Shown in pieces: positions 53,795 through 63,326 of a DNA stretch of 64,000 nucleotides; within the stretch, counting starts at the first letter, position 1; each line of letters starts with the position of its first letter. Source of the DNA: Stutzerimonas stutzeri SDM-LAC (lineage in GTDB: Bacteria; Pseudomonadota; Gammaproteobacteria; Pseudomonadales; Pseudomonadaceae). The notes beneath the pieces were generated by a model that worked only from the letters and a program-made list of their open reading frames with translations, made no database searches and was not told the origin of the DNA. The position numbers and the translations under genes were made by a program. The DNA lies in assembly GCF_000235745.1 (NCBI RefSeq), contig NZ_AGSX01000141.1, forward strand, positions 19,370 to 83,369. Direction: 5' to 3'.

Positions 53795-55335
53795 ATCCCG
53801 GCCACCTGTGGATGTGCCTTGGCGCTAAGCTGCATTAGGTTCAGCGCGTTCAGGTAGGCCTTGGCCGAGGCGACGACGATATCGGTATCGGCGCCGTTGC
53901 CATTGACGATGCGCCCGCCCTTCTCCAGTCGCACGGTCACTTCGCCCTGGGAATCGGTGCCCTGGGTGATGGCGTTGACCGAATACAGCTGCAACGTGGC
54001 GCCCGACTCGGCAACGGCCTCAATGGCTTTGAAAGTGGCGTCAACCGGGCCGGAGCCCTGGGCCTGGGCGCTGCGCTCGGCGCCGTCGACGCTGAGCACC
54101 AACTTGGCTTCGGGGATTGTGCCAGTCTTGCTCGCTACTTCCAGGGTGGCCAGCTTGAAGTGCTCTGGCGCTTCGTCGGCCAGGGTGTCGGAGACCAGCG
54201 CCTGCAGGTCTTCGTCGAAAATCTCGTGCTTCTTGTCGGCCAGCTCCTTGAAGCGGGCGAACGCCGCATTCAGCTCATCGCCTTCGAGCACGATGCCCAG
54301 CTCATCCAGACGCGAACGGAATGCGGCGCGGCCGGAGTGCTTGCCCATGACCATCTTGTTGGCGTTCCAACCCACCGACTGGGCGGACATGATCTCGTAG
54401 GTTTCGCGGTGCTTGAGCACGCCGTCCTGATGGATGCCCGACTCGTGGGCGAAGGCGTTGGCGCCGACAATGGCCTTGTTCGGCTGCACCGGGAAGCCGG
54501 TGATGCCCGAGACAAGGCGCGAAGCGGCGAGGATGTGCTCGGTCTCGATGCGGGTGTGTACGTCGAGCAGGTCCTGGCGGGTCTTGATCGCCATGACGAT
54601 TTCTTCCAGCGCGGCGTTGCCGGCACGCTCGCCGAGACCATTGATGGTGCACTCCACCTGGCGTGCACCCGCGACCACTGCCGCGAGGGAGTTGGCCACG
54701 GCCAGGCCCAGGTCGTTGTGGCAATGCACGGAGAACACCGCCTTGGCGGCGTTTGGGATGCGTTCGAGCAGCTGACGGATGGTGTCGGCGTACTGATGCG
54801 GGATGGCGTAGCCGACGGTGTCCGGGATGTTGATGGTGCGCGCGCCGGCGTCGATGGCCGCCTCGATGATGCGGCAGAGGAAATCAATCTCCGAACGGCC
54901 GGCGTCTTCGCAGGAAAACTCCACGTCGGCACACAGGCTGCGCGCTTTCTTCACCGCACGCACCGCCTGCTCGACCACCTGGTCCGGCTGCATGCGCAGC
55001 TTGTACTGCATGTGGATCGGGCTGGTGGCGATAAAGGTGTGGATGCGCCCGGAGTTGGCGCCGGCCAGCGCTTCGGCGGCACGCTCGATGTCGGCATCGA
55101 CGGCGCGTGCCAGGCTGCACACGGTGCTGTCCTTGATGTTGTCGGCAACCAGCTTCACCGCAGCGAAGTCGCCGGGGCTGGCGATGGCGAAGCCGGCCTC
55201 GATCACGTCCACCTTCAGCCGCTCCAGCGCCCGGGCGATGCGCAGCTTTTCCTCACCGGTCATGGACGCGCCGGGGCTCTGCTCGCCGTCGCGTAGGGTG
55301 GTGTCGAAGATGATGACGCGATCGTTGCTGCTCAT
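53791..55335 (-). CDS. leuA: 2-isopropylmalate synthase
   Basis: Condenses acetyl-CoA with 2-oxoisovalerate, first step of leucine synthesis. 514 aa, the long bacterial type. [18 protein letters not shown] at the N terminus (metal Asp, catalytic Arg), [18 protein letters not shown] with the HxH metal ligands, [29 protein letters not shown], and a C-terminal LeuA regulatory domain (about 390-510) for leucine feedback. The regulatory domain appears complete. It overlaps the holD-like gene by 4 bp. Confidence 0.94.
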   Translation of the reverse strand: MSSNDRVIIFDTTLRDGEQSPGASMTGEEKLRIARALERLKVDVIEAGFAIASPGDFAAVKLVADNIKDSTVCSLARAVDADIERAAEALAGANSGRIHTFIATSPIHMQYKLRMQPDQVVEQAVRAVKKARSLCADVEFSCEDAGRSEIDFLCRIIEAAIDAGARTINIPDTVGYAIPHQYADTIRQLLERIPNAAKAVFSVHCHNDLGLAVANSLAAVVAGARQVECTINGLGERAGNAALEEIVMAIKTRQDLLDVHTRIETEHILAASRLVSGITGFPVQPNKAIVGANAFAHESGIHQDGVLKHRETYEIMSAQSVGWNANKMVMGKHSGRAAFRSRLDELGIVLEGDELNAAFARFKELADKKHEIFDEDLQALVSDTLADEAPEHFKLATLEVASKTGTIPEAKLVLSVDGAERSAQAQGSGPVDATFKAIEAVAESGATLQLYSVNAITQGTDSQGEVTVRLEKGGRIVNGNGADTDIVVASAKAYLNALNLMQLSAKAHPQVAGI

Positions 55336-55447
55336 AGGAAATCCTCACGGCTGCCGGGCGCCTCTGACAGGGCGTCGTAGTGGGCGGATTGTCGCGTGAA
55401 ATGGACGGGGCGGGAAGGCGCAGCTGCGTTTGGCGTGGGTAGTGGTC

Positions 55448-55487
55448 GCGTAGGGTGGAAAAGCCTTCGGCGTGTTCTACCCTACGC
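55448..55487. repeat. Inverted repeat with CGTAGGGTGG ends, copy 1
   Basis: GCGTAGGGTGGAA (55448-55460) faces TTCTACCCTACGC (55475-55487), matching 12 of 13. A related element lies at 59692-59773. Confidence 0.7.
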
Positions 55488-55497
55488 CGGAAAACAC

Positions 55498-55520
55498 AAA
55501 GCCCGCCTTAGGCGGGCTTT
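55498..55520 (-). terminator. Intrinsic terminator, probably of the carboxynorspermidine operon
   Basis: AAAGCCCGCC (55498-55507), TTA loop, GGCGGGCTTT (55511-55520). On the minus strand a T-rich tail (TTTGTGTTTT) follows, so it works best for the minus-strand genes ending at 55770. Confidence 0.7.
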
Positions 55521-55769
55521 AGGCTGATCGAGCGAGCTAGAGCCATGCAAGGCGCAACGACCAGCGGAAGTAACAGCCGAAGGCTGGCCCGCAGGGTGAG
55601 CGCCAGCGAATCAAAACAGGCGAGGAAGCGGACCGGGCTCGCGCACGAGTGTACTGCTGTAAATGAGCATGACTCGCTCCGCTCGCCCTTCGGGCCGGCC
55701 TAAAGGCCGTTCGGTGGCAAGCCACCGTCCGAGCCTGTTTTTAACGCAGCAGGGCCGACGCGCAGCCGA

Positions 55770-57020
55770 TCAAGCCTGATCCCAGGCCCGGTCGCCGCGC
55801 TCATCCTTGATGCGAGTGGGCAGACCCATCACATCGAGCAGCTCCAGGAACGGCTGGGCCGGCAGCTCTTCGACGTTGACCATGCGCTTGGCATCCCACT
55901 CGCCACGGGCGATCAGCAGCGCGGCGGCGACCGGCGGCACGCCGGCGGTATAGGAAATGCCCTGGCTGTCCGTTTCGGCATAGGCCTCTTCATGGTCGGC
56001 CACGTTATAGATGAACAGCTCGCGCGGTTGGCCATCCTTGGTGCCCTTGACCATGTCACCGATGCAGGTCTTGCCGGTGTAACCCGGCGCCAGCGAGGCG
56101 GGATCGGGCAGTACGGCCTTGACCACCTTGAGCGGCACGACGTCAAGCCCTTCGGCCGTGCGCACCGGCTGCTCGGAGAGCAGACCGAGGTTCTTCAGCA
56201 CGGTGAAGACGTTGATGTAGTGATCACCGAAACTCATCCAGAAGCGGACGTTCGGTACGTCGAGGTGCTTGGAGAGCGAATGCACCTCGTCATGCCCGGT
56301 CAGGTAGAGGTTTTGTTCGCCCACAACCGGCAGGTCGTCGGTGCGTTTGACCTCGAACATGCGATTGGTCGTCCACTGGCTGTTCTGCCAGCTGTACACC
56401 TGACCGGTGAATTCGCGGAAATTGATTTCCGGGTCGAAATTGGTGGCGAAATACTTGCCGTGGGAACCGGCGTTGACGTCGAGGATGTCGATCGACTCGA
56501 TCTTGTCGAAGTATTCCTGCTGCGCCAGGGCAGCGTATGCATTGACCACGCCCGGGTCGAAGCCGGCGCCGAGGATGGCGGTGATGCCCTTTTCCTGGCA
56601 TTCGGCCAGGTGCTTCCACTCGTAGTTGCCATACCACGGCGGCGTTTCGCAGATCTTGCCCGGTTCTTCGTGGATCGCGGTATCGAGATACGCGGCGCCG
56701 GTGTCGATGCAGGCGCGCAGTACGGACATGTTGAGGAAGGCAGAACCGACGTTGATGACGATTTGCGATTCGGTTTCACGAATCAGTGCCTTGGTCGCTT
56801 CCACGTCCATGGCGTCCAGCGCATAGGCCTTGATTTCGCCGGGCTGCTTGAGCCCGCCCTTGGCTTGCACGCTGTCGATGATGGCCTGGCATTTGGAGAT
56901 GCTGCGCGACGCGATAGCAATACGACCGAGTTCGTCGTTGTGCTGCGCGCACTTGTGGGCCACCACCTTGGCGACACCTCCTGCACCAATGATAAGAACG
57001 TTTTTCTTCAATTGTTTCAC
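55770..57020 (-). CDS. Carboxynorspermidine synthase (saccharopine-dehydrogenase family)
   Basis: Reductively condenses aspartate semialdehyde with a diamine to carboxy(nor)spermidine, an alternative polyamine route. 416 aa. Rossmann motif VLIIGAGGVAKVVAHKCAQ at 8-27, then ASRSISKC; AYLDTAIHEEPGKICE and ILGAGFDPGVVNAYAA in the catalytic part. Assignment as the carboxynorspermidine enzyme rather than lysine saccharopine dehydrogenase rests on the adjacent nspC, 17 bp upstream on the same strand. Confidence 0.9.
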   Translation of the reverse strand: MKQLKKNVLIIGAGGVAKVVAHKCAQHNDELGRIAIASRSISKCQAIIDSVQAKGGLKQPGEIKAYALDAMDVEATKALIRETESQIVINVGSAFLNMSVLRACIDTGAAYLDTAIHEEPGKICETPPWYGNYEWKHLAECQEKGITAILGAGFDPGVVNAYAALAQQEYFDKIESIDILDVNAGSHGKYFATNFDPEINFREFTGQVYSWQNSQWTTNRMFEVKRTDDLPVVGEQNLYLTGHDEVHSLSKHLDVPNVRFWMSFGDHYINVFTVLKNLGLLSEQPVRTAEGLDVVPLKVVKAVLPDPASLAPGYTGKTCIGDMVKGTKDGQPRELFIYNVADHEEAYAETDSQGISYTAGVPPVAAALLIARGEWDAKRMVNVEELPAQPFLELLDVMGLPTRIKDERGDRAWDQA

Positions 57021-57037
57021 CCCCTTGTACTGCGGCC

Positions 57038-58135
57038 TCAGGAAAGGCTGGACAGGTAATCGTTAAAGTCGAACTCACGAACCACCTCGACGCTGCCGTC
57101 GAGCTGCTTGACCACGATGGACGGCATTTTCAGGCCGTTGAACCAGTTCTTCTTGACCATGGTGTAGCCTGCCGCGTCGATGAACGACAGCCGATCGCCG
57201 ATGGCCAGCGGACGATCGAATTGGTATTCGCCGAAGATGTCCCCGGCCAGACAGGATTTGCCGCACACCATGTAGCTGTGCTCGCCGTCGTTGGGCGCCA
57301 TCTTGGCGTTCAGGCGGTAAATCAGCAGGTCGAGCATGTGCGCCTCGATGGAGCTGTCGACCACCGCCAGGTTCTTGCCGTTGTACAGGGTGTCGAGCAC
57401 CGTCACTTCCAGCGACGCACTCATGGTGATCGCCGCTTCGCCAGGCTCCAGGTAAACCTGCACGCCGAACTTTTCCGAGAACGCCTTCAGGCGCGCGCAG
57501 AAGGCATCGAGCGGGTAGCCTTCGCCCGTGAAGTGGATGCCACCGCCAAGGCTGACCCACTCGACCTTCTCCAGCAGATGGCCGAAGCGCTCCTCGATGG
57601 TGGTCAGCATCTGGTCGAACAGCTCGAAGCTGGAGTTCTCGCAGTTGTTGTGGAACATGAAGCCGCTGATCTTGCCGATCACCGCCTCGATCTTCGCCGG
57701 ATCGTGCTCGCCAAGACGGCTGAACGGCCGCGCCGGGTCGGCCAGCAGATAGTCGGAACTGCTCACCTGCGGATTGACCCGCAGGCCGCGGATGGTGCCC
57801 TCGGTGCCAGCCTCGAAGCGCTCCAGCTGACCGATGGAGTTGAAGATGATCTTGTCGCAGTTGGCGACCATCTCTTCGATCTCGTCGTCGGCCCAGGCCA
57901 CGCTGTAGGCGTGGGTTTCGCCGGCGAACTTCTGCCGGCCGAGCTTGAGCTCGTACAGCGAGGACGAGGTGGTGCCGTCCATGTACTGCTGCATCAGGTC
58001 GAACACCGACCAGGTAGCAAAGCACTTGAGGGCCAGCAGCGCCTTGGCGCCGGAGTGTTCGCGCACGTAGGCGATCTTCTCCAGGTTGCCCAGGAGCTTC
58101 TGTTTGTCGATGAGGTAATACGGCGTCTTGATCAT
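57038..58135 (-). CDS. nspC: Carboxynorspermidine decarboxylase
   Basis: PLP-dependent decarboxylase of the alanine-racemase fold producing (nor)spermidine. 365 aa. The PLP lysine lies in ALLALKCFATWSVFD (Lys38), VSLGGGIHFTGEGYP holds the glycine-rich phosphate loop, YLEPGEAAITMSASL the PLP-binding Glu, and CGKSCLAGDIFGEY the C-terminal catalytic Cys block. It is the first gene of the two-gene operon. Confidence 0.93.
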   Translation of the reverse strand: MIKTPYYLIDKQKLLGNLEKIAYVREHSGAKALLALKCFATWSVFDLMQQYMDGTTSSSLYELKLGRQKFAGETHAYSVAWADDEIEEMVANCDKIIFNSIGQLERFEAGTEGTIRGLRVNPQVSSSDYLLADPARPFSRLGEHDPAKIEAVIGKISGFMFHNNCENSSFELFDQMLTTIEERFGHLLEKVEWVSLGGGIHFTGEGYPLDAFCARLKAFSEKFGVQVYLEPGEAAITMSASLEVTVLDTLYNGKNLAVVDSSIEAHMLDLLIYRLNAKMAPNDGEHSYMVCGKSCLAGDIFGEYQFDRPLAIGDRLSFIDAAGYTMVKKNWFNGLKMPSIVVKQLDGSVEVVREFDFNDYLSSLS

Positions 58136-58443
58136 GTCTAGGTGCCCCCAGGTAGTTCGCCCGGCGGGAGCCGGCAGCTCCCCGTTTGCAAAAGCCGCGA
58201 ATTGTGCCGATTACCAACGCATATCGGAATAGTTTTTCAACACTTCGTCATCATTCAGGACATCCGGTAATGCCACTATCGGCGGCTAACGCCGATGGCA
58301 GACAGCCTAGCCCAGGTGCGATGACGTTCGGGTGAATTACCGCCTGACGTCACGCAGTGCGTTTTCCAGTCGCCGGGCGGGCCTTCACCCGAAGCTCAAT
58401 GCAGTACAATTTGCGCTTTTTCACTGGCTGGACTGGCGCCCCG
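58136..58443. other. Divergent promoter region nspC / mksB
   Basis: About 308 bp between minus-strand nspC and plus-strand mksB. It has an AT-rich patch (58225-58260) suitable for promoters. No gene, tRNA or strong hairpin is visible. Confidence 0.4.
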
Positions 58444-59685
58444 ATGATCGAACCCAAGCGCGTACTGCGTGCCCTCGCCGAACACTGGACGTTGCTCGAG
58501 CCGTTGTGCGAGCGTTTCGACGCCGGCACCCTGAGCCTGATCGAACTTCGTCATCAGCTGGCCGCACAACTGCCCGAAGGCACGCCCACCGATATCACTG
58601 CGCTGCTCGACCAGTGGATTCGCCTGGACATCCTGGTGCCGGTGGCGAAGAGCCCCAATCGCTTCGAGCTGAACGCACAGATCCACGACTTCCTCGCCTA
58701 CCTGCGCCGCGAGCATCGTCTCGGCCTGTGCCTGGAGATCGAGGCCTACCTGCGCCACCTGGAGCGTCTGGCCGGACATATTCTCGATGCCTTCGAGATT
58801 CGCGACGGCAACGATCTGGCCCGCCAGCTGCGCCTGCTGGACATGCGCGTGCGCGATGTACTGAAGAAGCTTGATAACGACGAACAGGCACTGGTCGCCG
58901 TGGCCGACCGGGCCAAGACCAGCGACCGCCAGATCCCGCTGCGCCAGCGCTATGCCGAGGTGCTGGCGACCTGGGACGAATACGTCGAGCCGATGATCCA
59001 GCTGGTCTCCGCCGAAGGCGCCTTCGAGCAGGGCGTGCACCGCGTCGAGCAGGTGCTGATGAAGCTGCTCGGCGAGCAGCAGCGCCTCGGGCAGCTGGTG
59101 GACGACGATCTCCTGCTGCGCACCCATGCACGCATCCTGGAGATGCAGACCACCGCCCAGCTGACCCTGCGCAAGGCCCGCGAGCTGTTGCTGCCGCTGC
59201 GCGAGGAAGCGCGTCGGCACAACGCCGTGACCCGAGGCGCCGCGCTGGCGCTGTCGGCGATTCGCAAGAAAGGTCTGGACGCCGTGCCGCAGGCCTCGCT
59301 GCCGCTATTCACCCGTCCGCAGAGTACCTTTCTCGGCACCGCCAGCCAGGTCGAGGCCTACGTCTACGCCCTGGCCCGCTTTGAGCCGAAACCGGCGCAG
59401 TTCCCGCGGGCCAGCGGCAAGCGCAAGGGCGAGCAGCCGCGCGCACCGCGCACCGCCCGCGAGATGATCGACCGCTGCCAGCAGGCACTGCCGCTGCCGG
59501 ACCTGATGGCCTGGCTGTTGGAGCAGGAACCAGAAGGCGCCACCGACGAGCTGCTCTACTGGTTCTCGCGCCTGTCGCGTGATGCCCGCTTCCAGCGCGA
59601 CCGCCTGGAACGCCGCGAATACCTGACCCGCGAGCACCGCGTCAGCCTCAGCTCCTTTGCCCTGGTGGCCAATGCCAATGGCTGA
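58444..59685 (+). CDS. mksB: Condensin MksBEF subunit MksB
   Basis: Kleisin-type subunit of the MukBEF-like SMC complex Mks, which compacts and helps segregate chromosomes. 413 aa, mostly helical: MIEPKRVLRALAEHWTLLEP at the start, FELNAQIHDFLAYLRREHRLGL, then TREMIDRCQQ-like C-terminal part. ATG 58444 begins the familiar MIEPKRVLRALAEHW; an in-frame ATG at 58399 is possible. Naming follows pseudomonad usage for the first gene of the operon. mksE and mksF follow. Confidence 0.82.
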   Translation: MIEPKRVLRALAEHWTLLEPLCERFDAGTLSLIELRHQLAAQLPEGTPTDITALLDQWIRLDILVPVAKSPNRFELNAQIHDFLAYLRREHRLGLCLEIEAYLRHLERLAGHILDAFEIRDGNDLARQLRLLDMRVRDVLKKLDNDEQALVAVADRAKTSDRQIPLRQRYAEVLATWDEYVEPMIQLVSAEGAFEQGVHRVEQVLMKLLGEQQRLGQLVDDDLLLRTHARILEMQTTAQLTLRKARELLLPLREEARRHNAVTRGAALALSAIRKKGLDAVPQASLPLFTRPQSTFLGTASQVEAYVYALARFEPKPAQFPRASGKRKGEQPRAPRTAREMIDRCQQALPLPDLMAWLLEQEPEGATDELLYWFSRLSRDARFQRDRLERREYLTREHRVSLSSFALVANANG

Positions 59686-59691
59686 CTCCTA

Positions 59692-59773
59692 CGTAGGGTG
59701 GACAACGCGCAGCTTGTCCACCGCTGACACCGAACTTTCCGGTGGAAAAGGCTGCGCCGTTTTCCACCCTACG
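59692..59773. repeat. Inverted repeat with CGTAGGGTGGA ends, copy 2, inside the mks operon
   Basis: CGTAGGGTGGA (59692-59702) and its exact complement TCCACCCTACG (59763-59773) bracket 60 bp with further internal pairing (GTCCACC/GGTGGA). It fills the gap between mksB and mksE. It shares its end sequence with 55448-55487, so it belongs to a dispersed family. Confidence 0.75.
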
Positions 59774-59793
59774 ATTGCCTGTGAGCCACATCT

Positions 59794-60483
59794 ATGAACA
59801 TCGACCTCAAGGAAATGACCCAGCTGGCGCCGATCTTCCGCGAGCTGTTCAAGGGCTATCATCTGTCGCGCAGCGAGCCGAAGCCCTACGCCCAGCTGTC
59901 GAACATGCAGGACCAGTACCGCGCGCTGTTCAAGGCGCTCGGCTTCGAGCTGGTCTGCGATCCGCGCGGCTTCTATTACTTCGTCCCCGAGCAGATGGGC
60001 GCGCAGGTGAACAAGACCGCCCAGCGTCTGGCGCTGTTCACCTTCATCCTCGTCGAGCACCTGGCCGACCAGGGCCGCGATCCGCTGGCCGTGCTCGACG
60101 GTGGCAGCCTGGGCCGCGACGAGCTTCCAGCGCTGCTGGACAAGTACCGCGACCTATTTCAACAGGCCGAGGTCACCAGCCAGGACGAGCTGGAAGAAAA
60201 GGTCATCCGCCGCCTGACGCAACTGGGCTTCGCCGAGGACAGCAATGGCGTCTATCGCTTCCTGCCGCCCATGCATCGTTTCCTCGACGTCTGCCTGTCG
60301 GTGCAGCAAGACCGCGATCTTGCCGCCAGCCTGCACAGCAGCGACCTGCCGCTGCCAGCACCCGAGCTGATCGCCGAAGACGAGAGCGAGGACGACATCA
60401 TCCTCATCGAGGCAGCGGCCGAAGAATCGGAAGAAGAAGCCTTGGCGCGCGCCATCGCCGAAGAAAAGGAGCTTGAAGCATGA
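59794..60483 (+). CDS. mksE: Condensin MksBEF subunit MksE
   Basis: A 229-aa winged-helix (KITE-type) subunit: MNIDLKEMTQLAPIFRELFK at the start, a central LFTFILVEHLADQGRDPLAV, LEEKVIRRLTQLGFAEDSNG (winged helix), and a very acidic C terminus (EESEEEALARAIAEEKELEA). It bridges kleisin and SMC. Its stop overlaps the mksF ATG by 4 bp. Family assignment is firm from the set of three genes. Confidence 0.9.
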   Translation: MNIDLKEMTQLAPIFRELFKGYHLSRSEPKPYAQLSNMQDQYRALFKALGFELVCDPRGFYYFVPEQMGAQVNKTAQRLALFTFILVEHLADQGRDPLAVLDGGSLGRDELPALLDKYRDLFQQAEVTSQDELEEKVIRRLTQLGFAEDSNGVYRFLPPMHRFLDVCLSVQQDRDLAASLHSSDLPLPAPELIAEDESEDDIILIEAAAEESEEEALARAIAEEKELEA

Positions 60484-63326
60484 GCCAGGAACGCTACGGC
60501 ATCCGCCGCTTCGCCCTGCTGAACACCGCCGGCTACAGCCTCGGCATCTTTCCGCTGGAGAATCCGCTGTCGGTCTACGGCGCCAACAACCTCGGCAAGT
60601 CCGCGTCGATCAACGCGCTGCAGTTTCCGATCCTGGCGCGTATGTCGGACATGAGCTTCGGCAAGTACAGCCTCGAGCAGTCGCGCAAGTTCTACTTCGC
60701 CTCGGACACCAGCTACATCCTCGTCGAAGTCATGCTGCCCCACGGCCCGCACGTGATTGGCGTCGCCGGCCGCGGACCGGGCGGCGGCTTCGGCCACCAG
60801 TTCTTCGTCTACCAGGGCTCGCTGGATCTCGACCACTACCAGCAGAACGGCACCTGCCTGCGCCAGCGCGAGCTGTTCGCCAACCTCGAACGCGCCGGCA
60901 TCAAGGCCTACGAGGCCAAGCCGGACGAGCTGCGCCGGCTGCTGGTCGGAGGGCATACCTCGATCCCGCTGGACATGACGCTGATCCCGCTGCGCTCGAC
61001 CAGCGAGCAGAGCCTGAAGACCTTCCGCGCACTGTTCATTAACCTGCTGCATATGCGCGAGATCACCGCAGCGAAACTCAAGCAGCTGTTCCTCGACGCG
61101 TTCGAGCACAGCCTGCGCTCAGGCAGCGTCGACTACATTGCCGCCACCGAAGAAGCCTTCCGCGACGTGCGCCGCATGGAGCAGGACTACCAGGCGCTGG
61201 TCGCCGCCGGCCCGCTGGTCGAGGCACTGGCTTCCGGTGTCGCTCAGCGCGAACTGCTGCGCGGCAAGCTGCATCGCCTGTCGCCGCTGCTCGACAACCT
61301 CCTCGGCACCTGGCACGACTACGCCGATGCGCGCAAGGAAGAGCTGGTGATCCAGGCCGAGCACTACCGTCGCGAGCAGGACGGCCTGCAGAACGAGCAA
61401 CGCGGCTCGACCGGCGAACTGATGCGTCTGGAGCGCGAGATCAGCGAAACGCAGCGCTGGCTCGGCGAGCTGGCGATGTTGAAGAACCGCTTCGCCCTCG
61501 TCGAGGACGCCCATGTGCTGGAGCAACAGCTGCTCGCCGCCAAGGACGCCCACGACGAGCTGGCCGGTGCGCTGGCGCAGTCCCGCCAGTTCTCCAGCGA
61601 GGACCTCGACGAGCGTCTGCGCGACCTGGAAAAGCGCCTCAAGTCGGTCAAGCAGCAGCTCGACCATGCGGACAACAACAGCTACTCGCGTTTGCGCGAG
61701 GAGTTCTCCCAGGCCGATGTGGATCGCTTGATGCGCCTGTTCAACGGCCAGCTGTTCAGCCTGCCGCTCGGTGAAAAAGGCATCAGCGCCGAAGGCGAGG
61801 ACTGGGTCAGGGCAGTCGAATCGGTGCTTGATCGTTTTAAGGGCGACACCTTCTCGGTGCCGGGCCTGTCCATCGACCTTTCGCATATCGAACCGCCGGC
61901 CTTGCAGGCGCTCGCCGACCGCGCCGCCCTGCGCGACCAGAAAGATCGCCTGGAGCGCGAACTCAAGCAGCTCAAGACCCAGCATGCGGTGGCCGTCGAC
62001 CGCGCGGCGAGCAAGGCCCAGGCCGAGGCGCTGTATCAGGCCGTGCTGGATGCGCAGAAAGCACTGGAAGACTTCCGCCGCAGCCAGACCCTGGCTGCCG
62101 AGGAGCCGGCGAAGCTGGAACAGCTGGCCCAGGCCGAGGCCGCCCAGGAAGAACTCAAGCGCACCAGTGACGCCTTCGCCGAGCGCGTGCAGCACCTGTC
62201 CGCCAAGCTGCAGCTGGTCGGCCGTCAGCTGGCGGATCTGGAAGCCAAGGAGCGCACGCTGGAAGACGCCCTGCGCCGTCGCCAGTTGCTCCCAGCCGAC
62301 CTGCCATTCGGCACACCGTTCATGGATCCGGTGGACGACTCGCTGGATAACCTCCAGCCGCTGCTTAACGACTATCAAGACAGCTGGCAGGCATTGCAGC
62401 GCGTCGATGGTCAGATCGAAGCGCTTTATGCGCAGGTGCGTCTCAAGGGCGTCGCCAAATTTGATAGCGAAGAAGATCCAGAGCGCCGCCTGCAGCTCTT
62501 GGTCAATGCCTACGCCCACCGTCAGGACGAGGCGCTGACCCTGGCCAAGGCCCGCCGTGCCGCGGTCACCGACATCGCCCGAACGCTGCGCAACATCCGC
62601 AGCGACTACGAGAGCCTGGAACACCAGCTGGCGCTGTTCAACCGCGAGATCAACAAGCGCCAGGTTTCCAACCTGGCGAGCTTCCGCATCGTGCTGGCGC
62701 CGAACAAGGATGCGCTCAAGCACATCGACCAGATCATCCACAGCGCCGGGCAGTACGAGGAAGGCGAGACGCTGTCGGTGTTCGATCTGTCGCAGTCCTC
62801 CGAACAGGACGCCAGGAACGAGGAAGCCAAGGAGTACCTGGCGCGGCTGGTGGCGGCGAACAACAACCAGCTGGGCCTGAAAGACCTCTTCGAGCTGGCG
62901 TTCGAGATCACCAAGGTTGGCGGTCAGCCGGTGATTCATACCGACATCGATGGCGCGGCGTCCAACGGCACCACCATGACCATCAAGGCGCTGACCAACA
63001 TGTACCTGTTGCTGCACCTGATGGATCGCGAGCAGGCCGGGCGCATTCGTCTGCCCTACTACCTGGATGAAGCCGCTGATATTGACGAGCGCAACCAGCA
63101 GGCGCTGATTGAAACCAGCTCGCAACTTGGCTTCGTGCCGATTCTGGCCTCGGTAAAGCCGCAGGTCTCGGCGCATGTGGCCATCGACCTGGAAGGCGGC
63201 AGCAGTCCGAGCGGGATCTACATCGACGAGGCGGACTGGAAGTTCATCAGACGTCGTGAACAATCCGAGCCAATGCCGCGCACGGGCGATCAAAGGCGCG
63301 TAGAAAAGACCGAAGCGGTTAGCTGA
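60480..63326 (+). CDS. mksF: Condensin MksBEF SMC-like ATPase MksF
   Basis: The SMC-type motor of the Mks complex, 948 aa. The N-terminal ATPase half has a P-loop-like YGANNLGKSASINALQF (about 33-48); long coiled coils lie at about 285-410 and 500-740; the C-terminal half has NGTTMTIKALTNMYLLLHL and Walker B RLPYYLDEAADIDERNQQAL (about 858-877). Motifs are intact. No mksG/jetD nuclease gene follows. Convergent with the rrn operon at the window edge. Confidence 0.93.
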   Translation: MSQERYGIRRFALLNTAGYSLGIFPLENPLSVYGANNLGKSASINALQFPILARMSDMSFGKYSLEQSRKFYFASDTSYILVEVMLPHGPHVIGVAGRGPGGGFGHQFFVYQGSLDLDHYQQNGTCLRQRELFANLERAGIKAYEAKPDELRRLLVGGHTSIPLDMTLIPLRSTSEQSLKTFRALFINLLHMREITAAKLKQLFLDAFEHSLRSGSVDYIAATEEAFRDVRRMEQDYQALVAAGPLVEALASGVAQRELLRGKLHRLSPLLDNLLGTWHDYADARKEELVIQAEHYRREQDGLQNEQRGSTGELMRLEREISETQRWLGELAMLKNRFALVEDAHVLEQQLLAAKDAHDELAGALAQSRQFSSEDLDERLRDLEKRLKSVKQQLDHADNNSYSRLREEFSQADVDRLMRLFNGQLFSLPLGEKGISAEGEDWVRAVESVLDRFKGDTFSVPGLSIDLSHIEPPALQALADRAALRDQKDRLERELKQLKTQHAVAVDRAASKAQAEALYQAVLDAQKALEDFRRSQTLAAEEPAKLEQLAQAEAAQEELKRTSDAFAERVQHLSAKLQLVGRQLADLEAKERTLEDALRRRQLLPADLPFGTPFMDPVDDSLDNLQPLLNDYQDSWQALQRVDGQIEALYAQVRLKGVAKFDSEEDPERRLQLLVNAYAHRQDEALTLAKARRAAVTDIARTLRNIRSDYESLEHQLALFNREINKRQVSNLASFRIVLAPNKDALKHIDQIIHSAGQYEEGETLSVFDLSQSSEQDARNEEAKEYLARLVAANNNQLGLKDLFELAFEITKVGGQPVIHTDIDGAASNGTTMTIKALTNMYLLLHLMDREQAGRIRLPYYLDEAADIDERNQQALIETSSQLGFVPILASVKPQVSAHVAIDLEGGSSPSGIYIDEADWKFIRRREQSEPMPRTGDQRRVEKTEAVS

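Larger units (their letters stand above)
55336..55769. other. Intergenic region with repeats upstream of leuA
   Basis: 434 bp without a gene. It contains the CGTAGGGTGG inverted repeat (55448-55487), a terminator hairpin (55498-55520), and a GC-rich, palindrome-rich block (about 55525-55750). The block is bounded by AAAACAGGC near 55615 and GCCTGTTTT near 55733 and has many small hairpins (GGCCGGCCTAAAGGCC). The block looks like a dispersed non-coding repeat of the genome, which cannot be confirmed from one copy. Confidence 0.45.

Noticed and set aside
61119-63293. A 724-codon minus-strand frame opposite mksF
   Set aside because: Antisense shadow of a high-GC3 coiled-coil gene; mksF has intact ATPase motifs and a coupled start.
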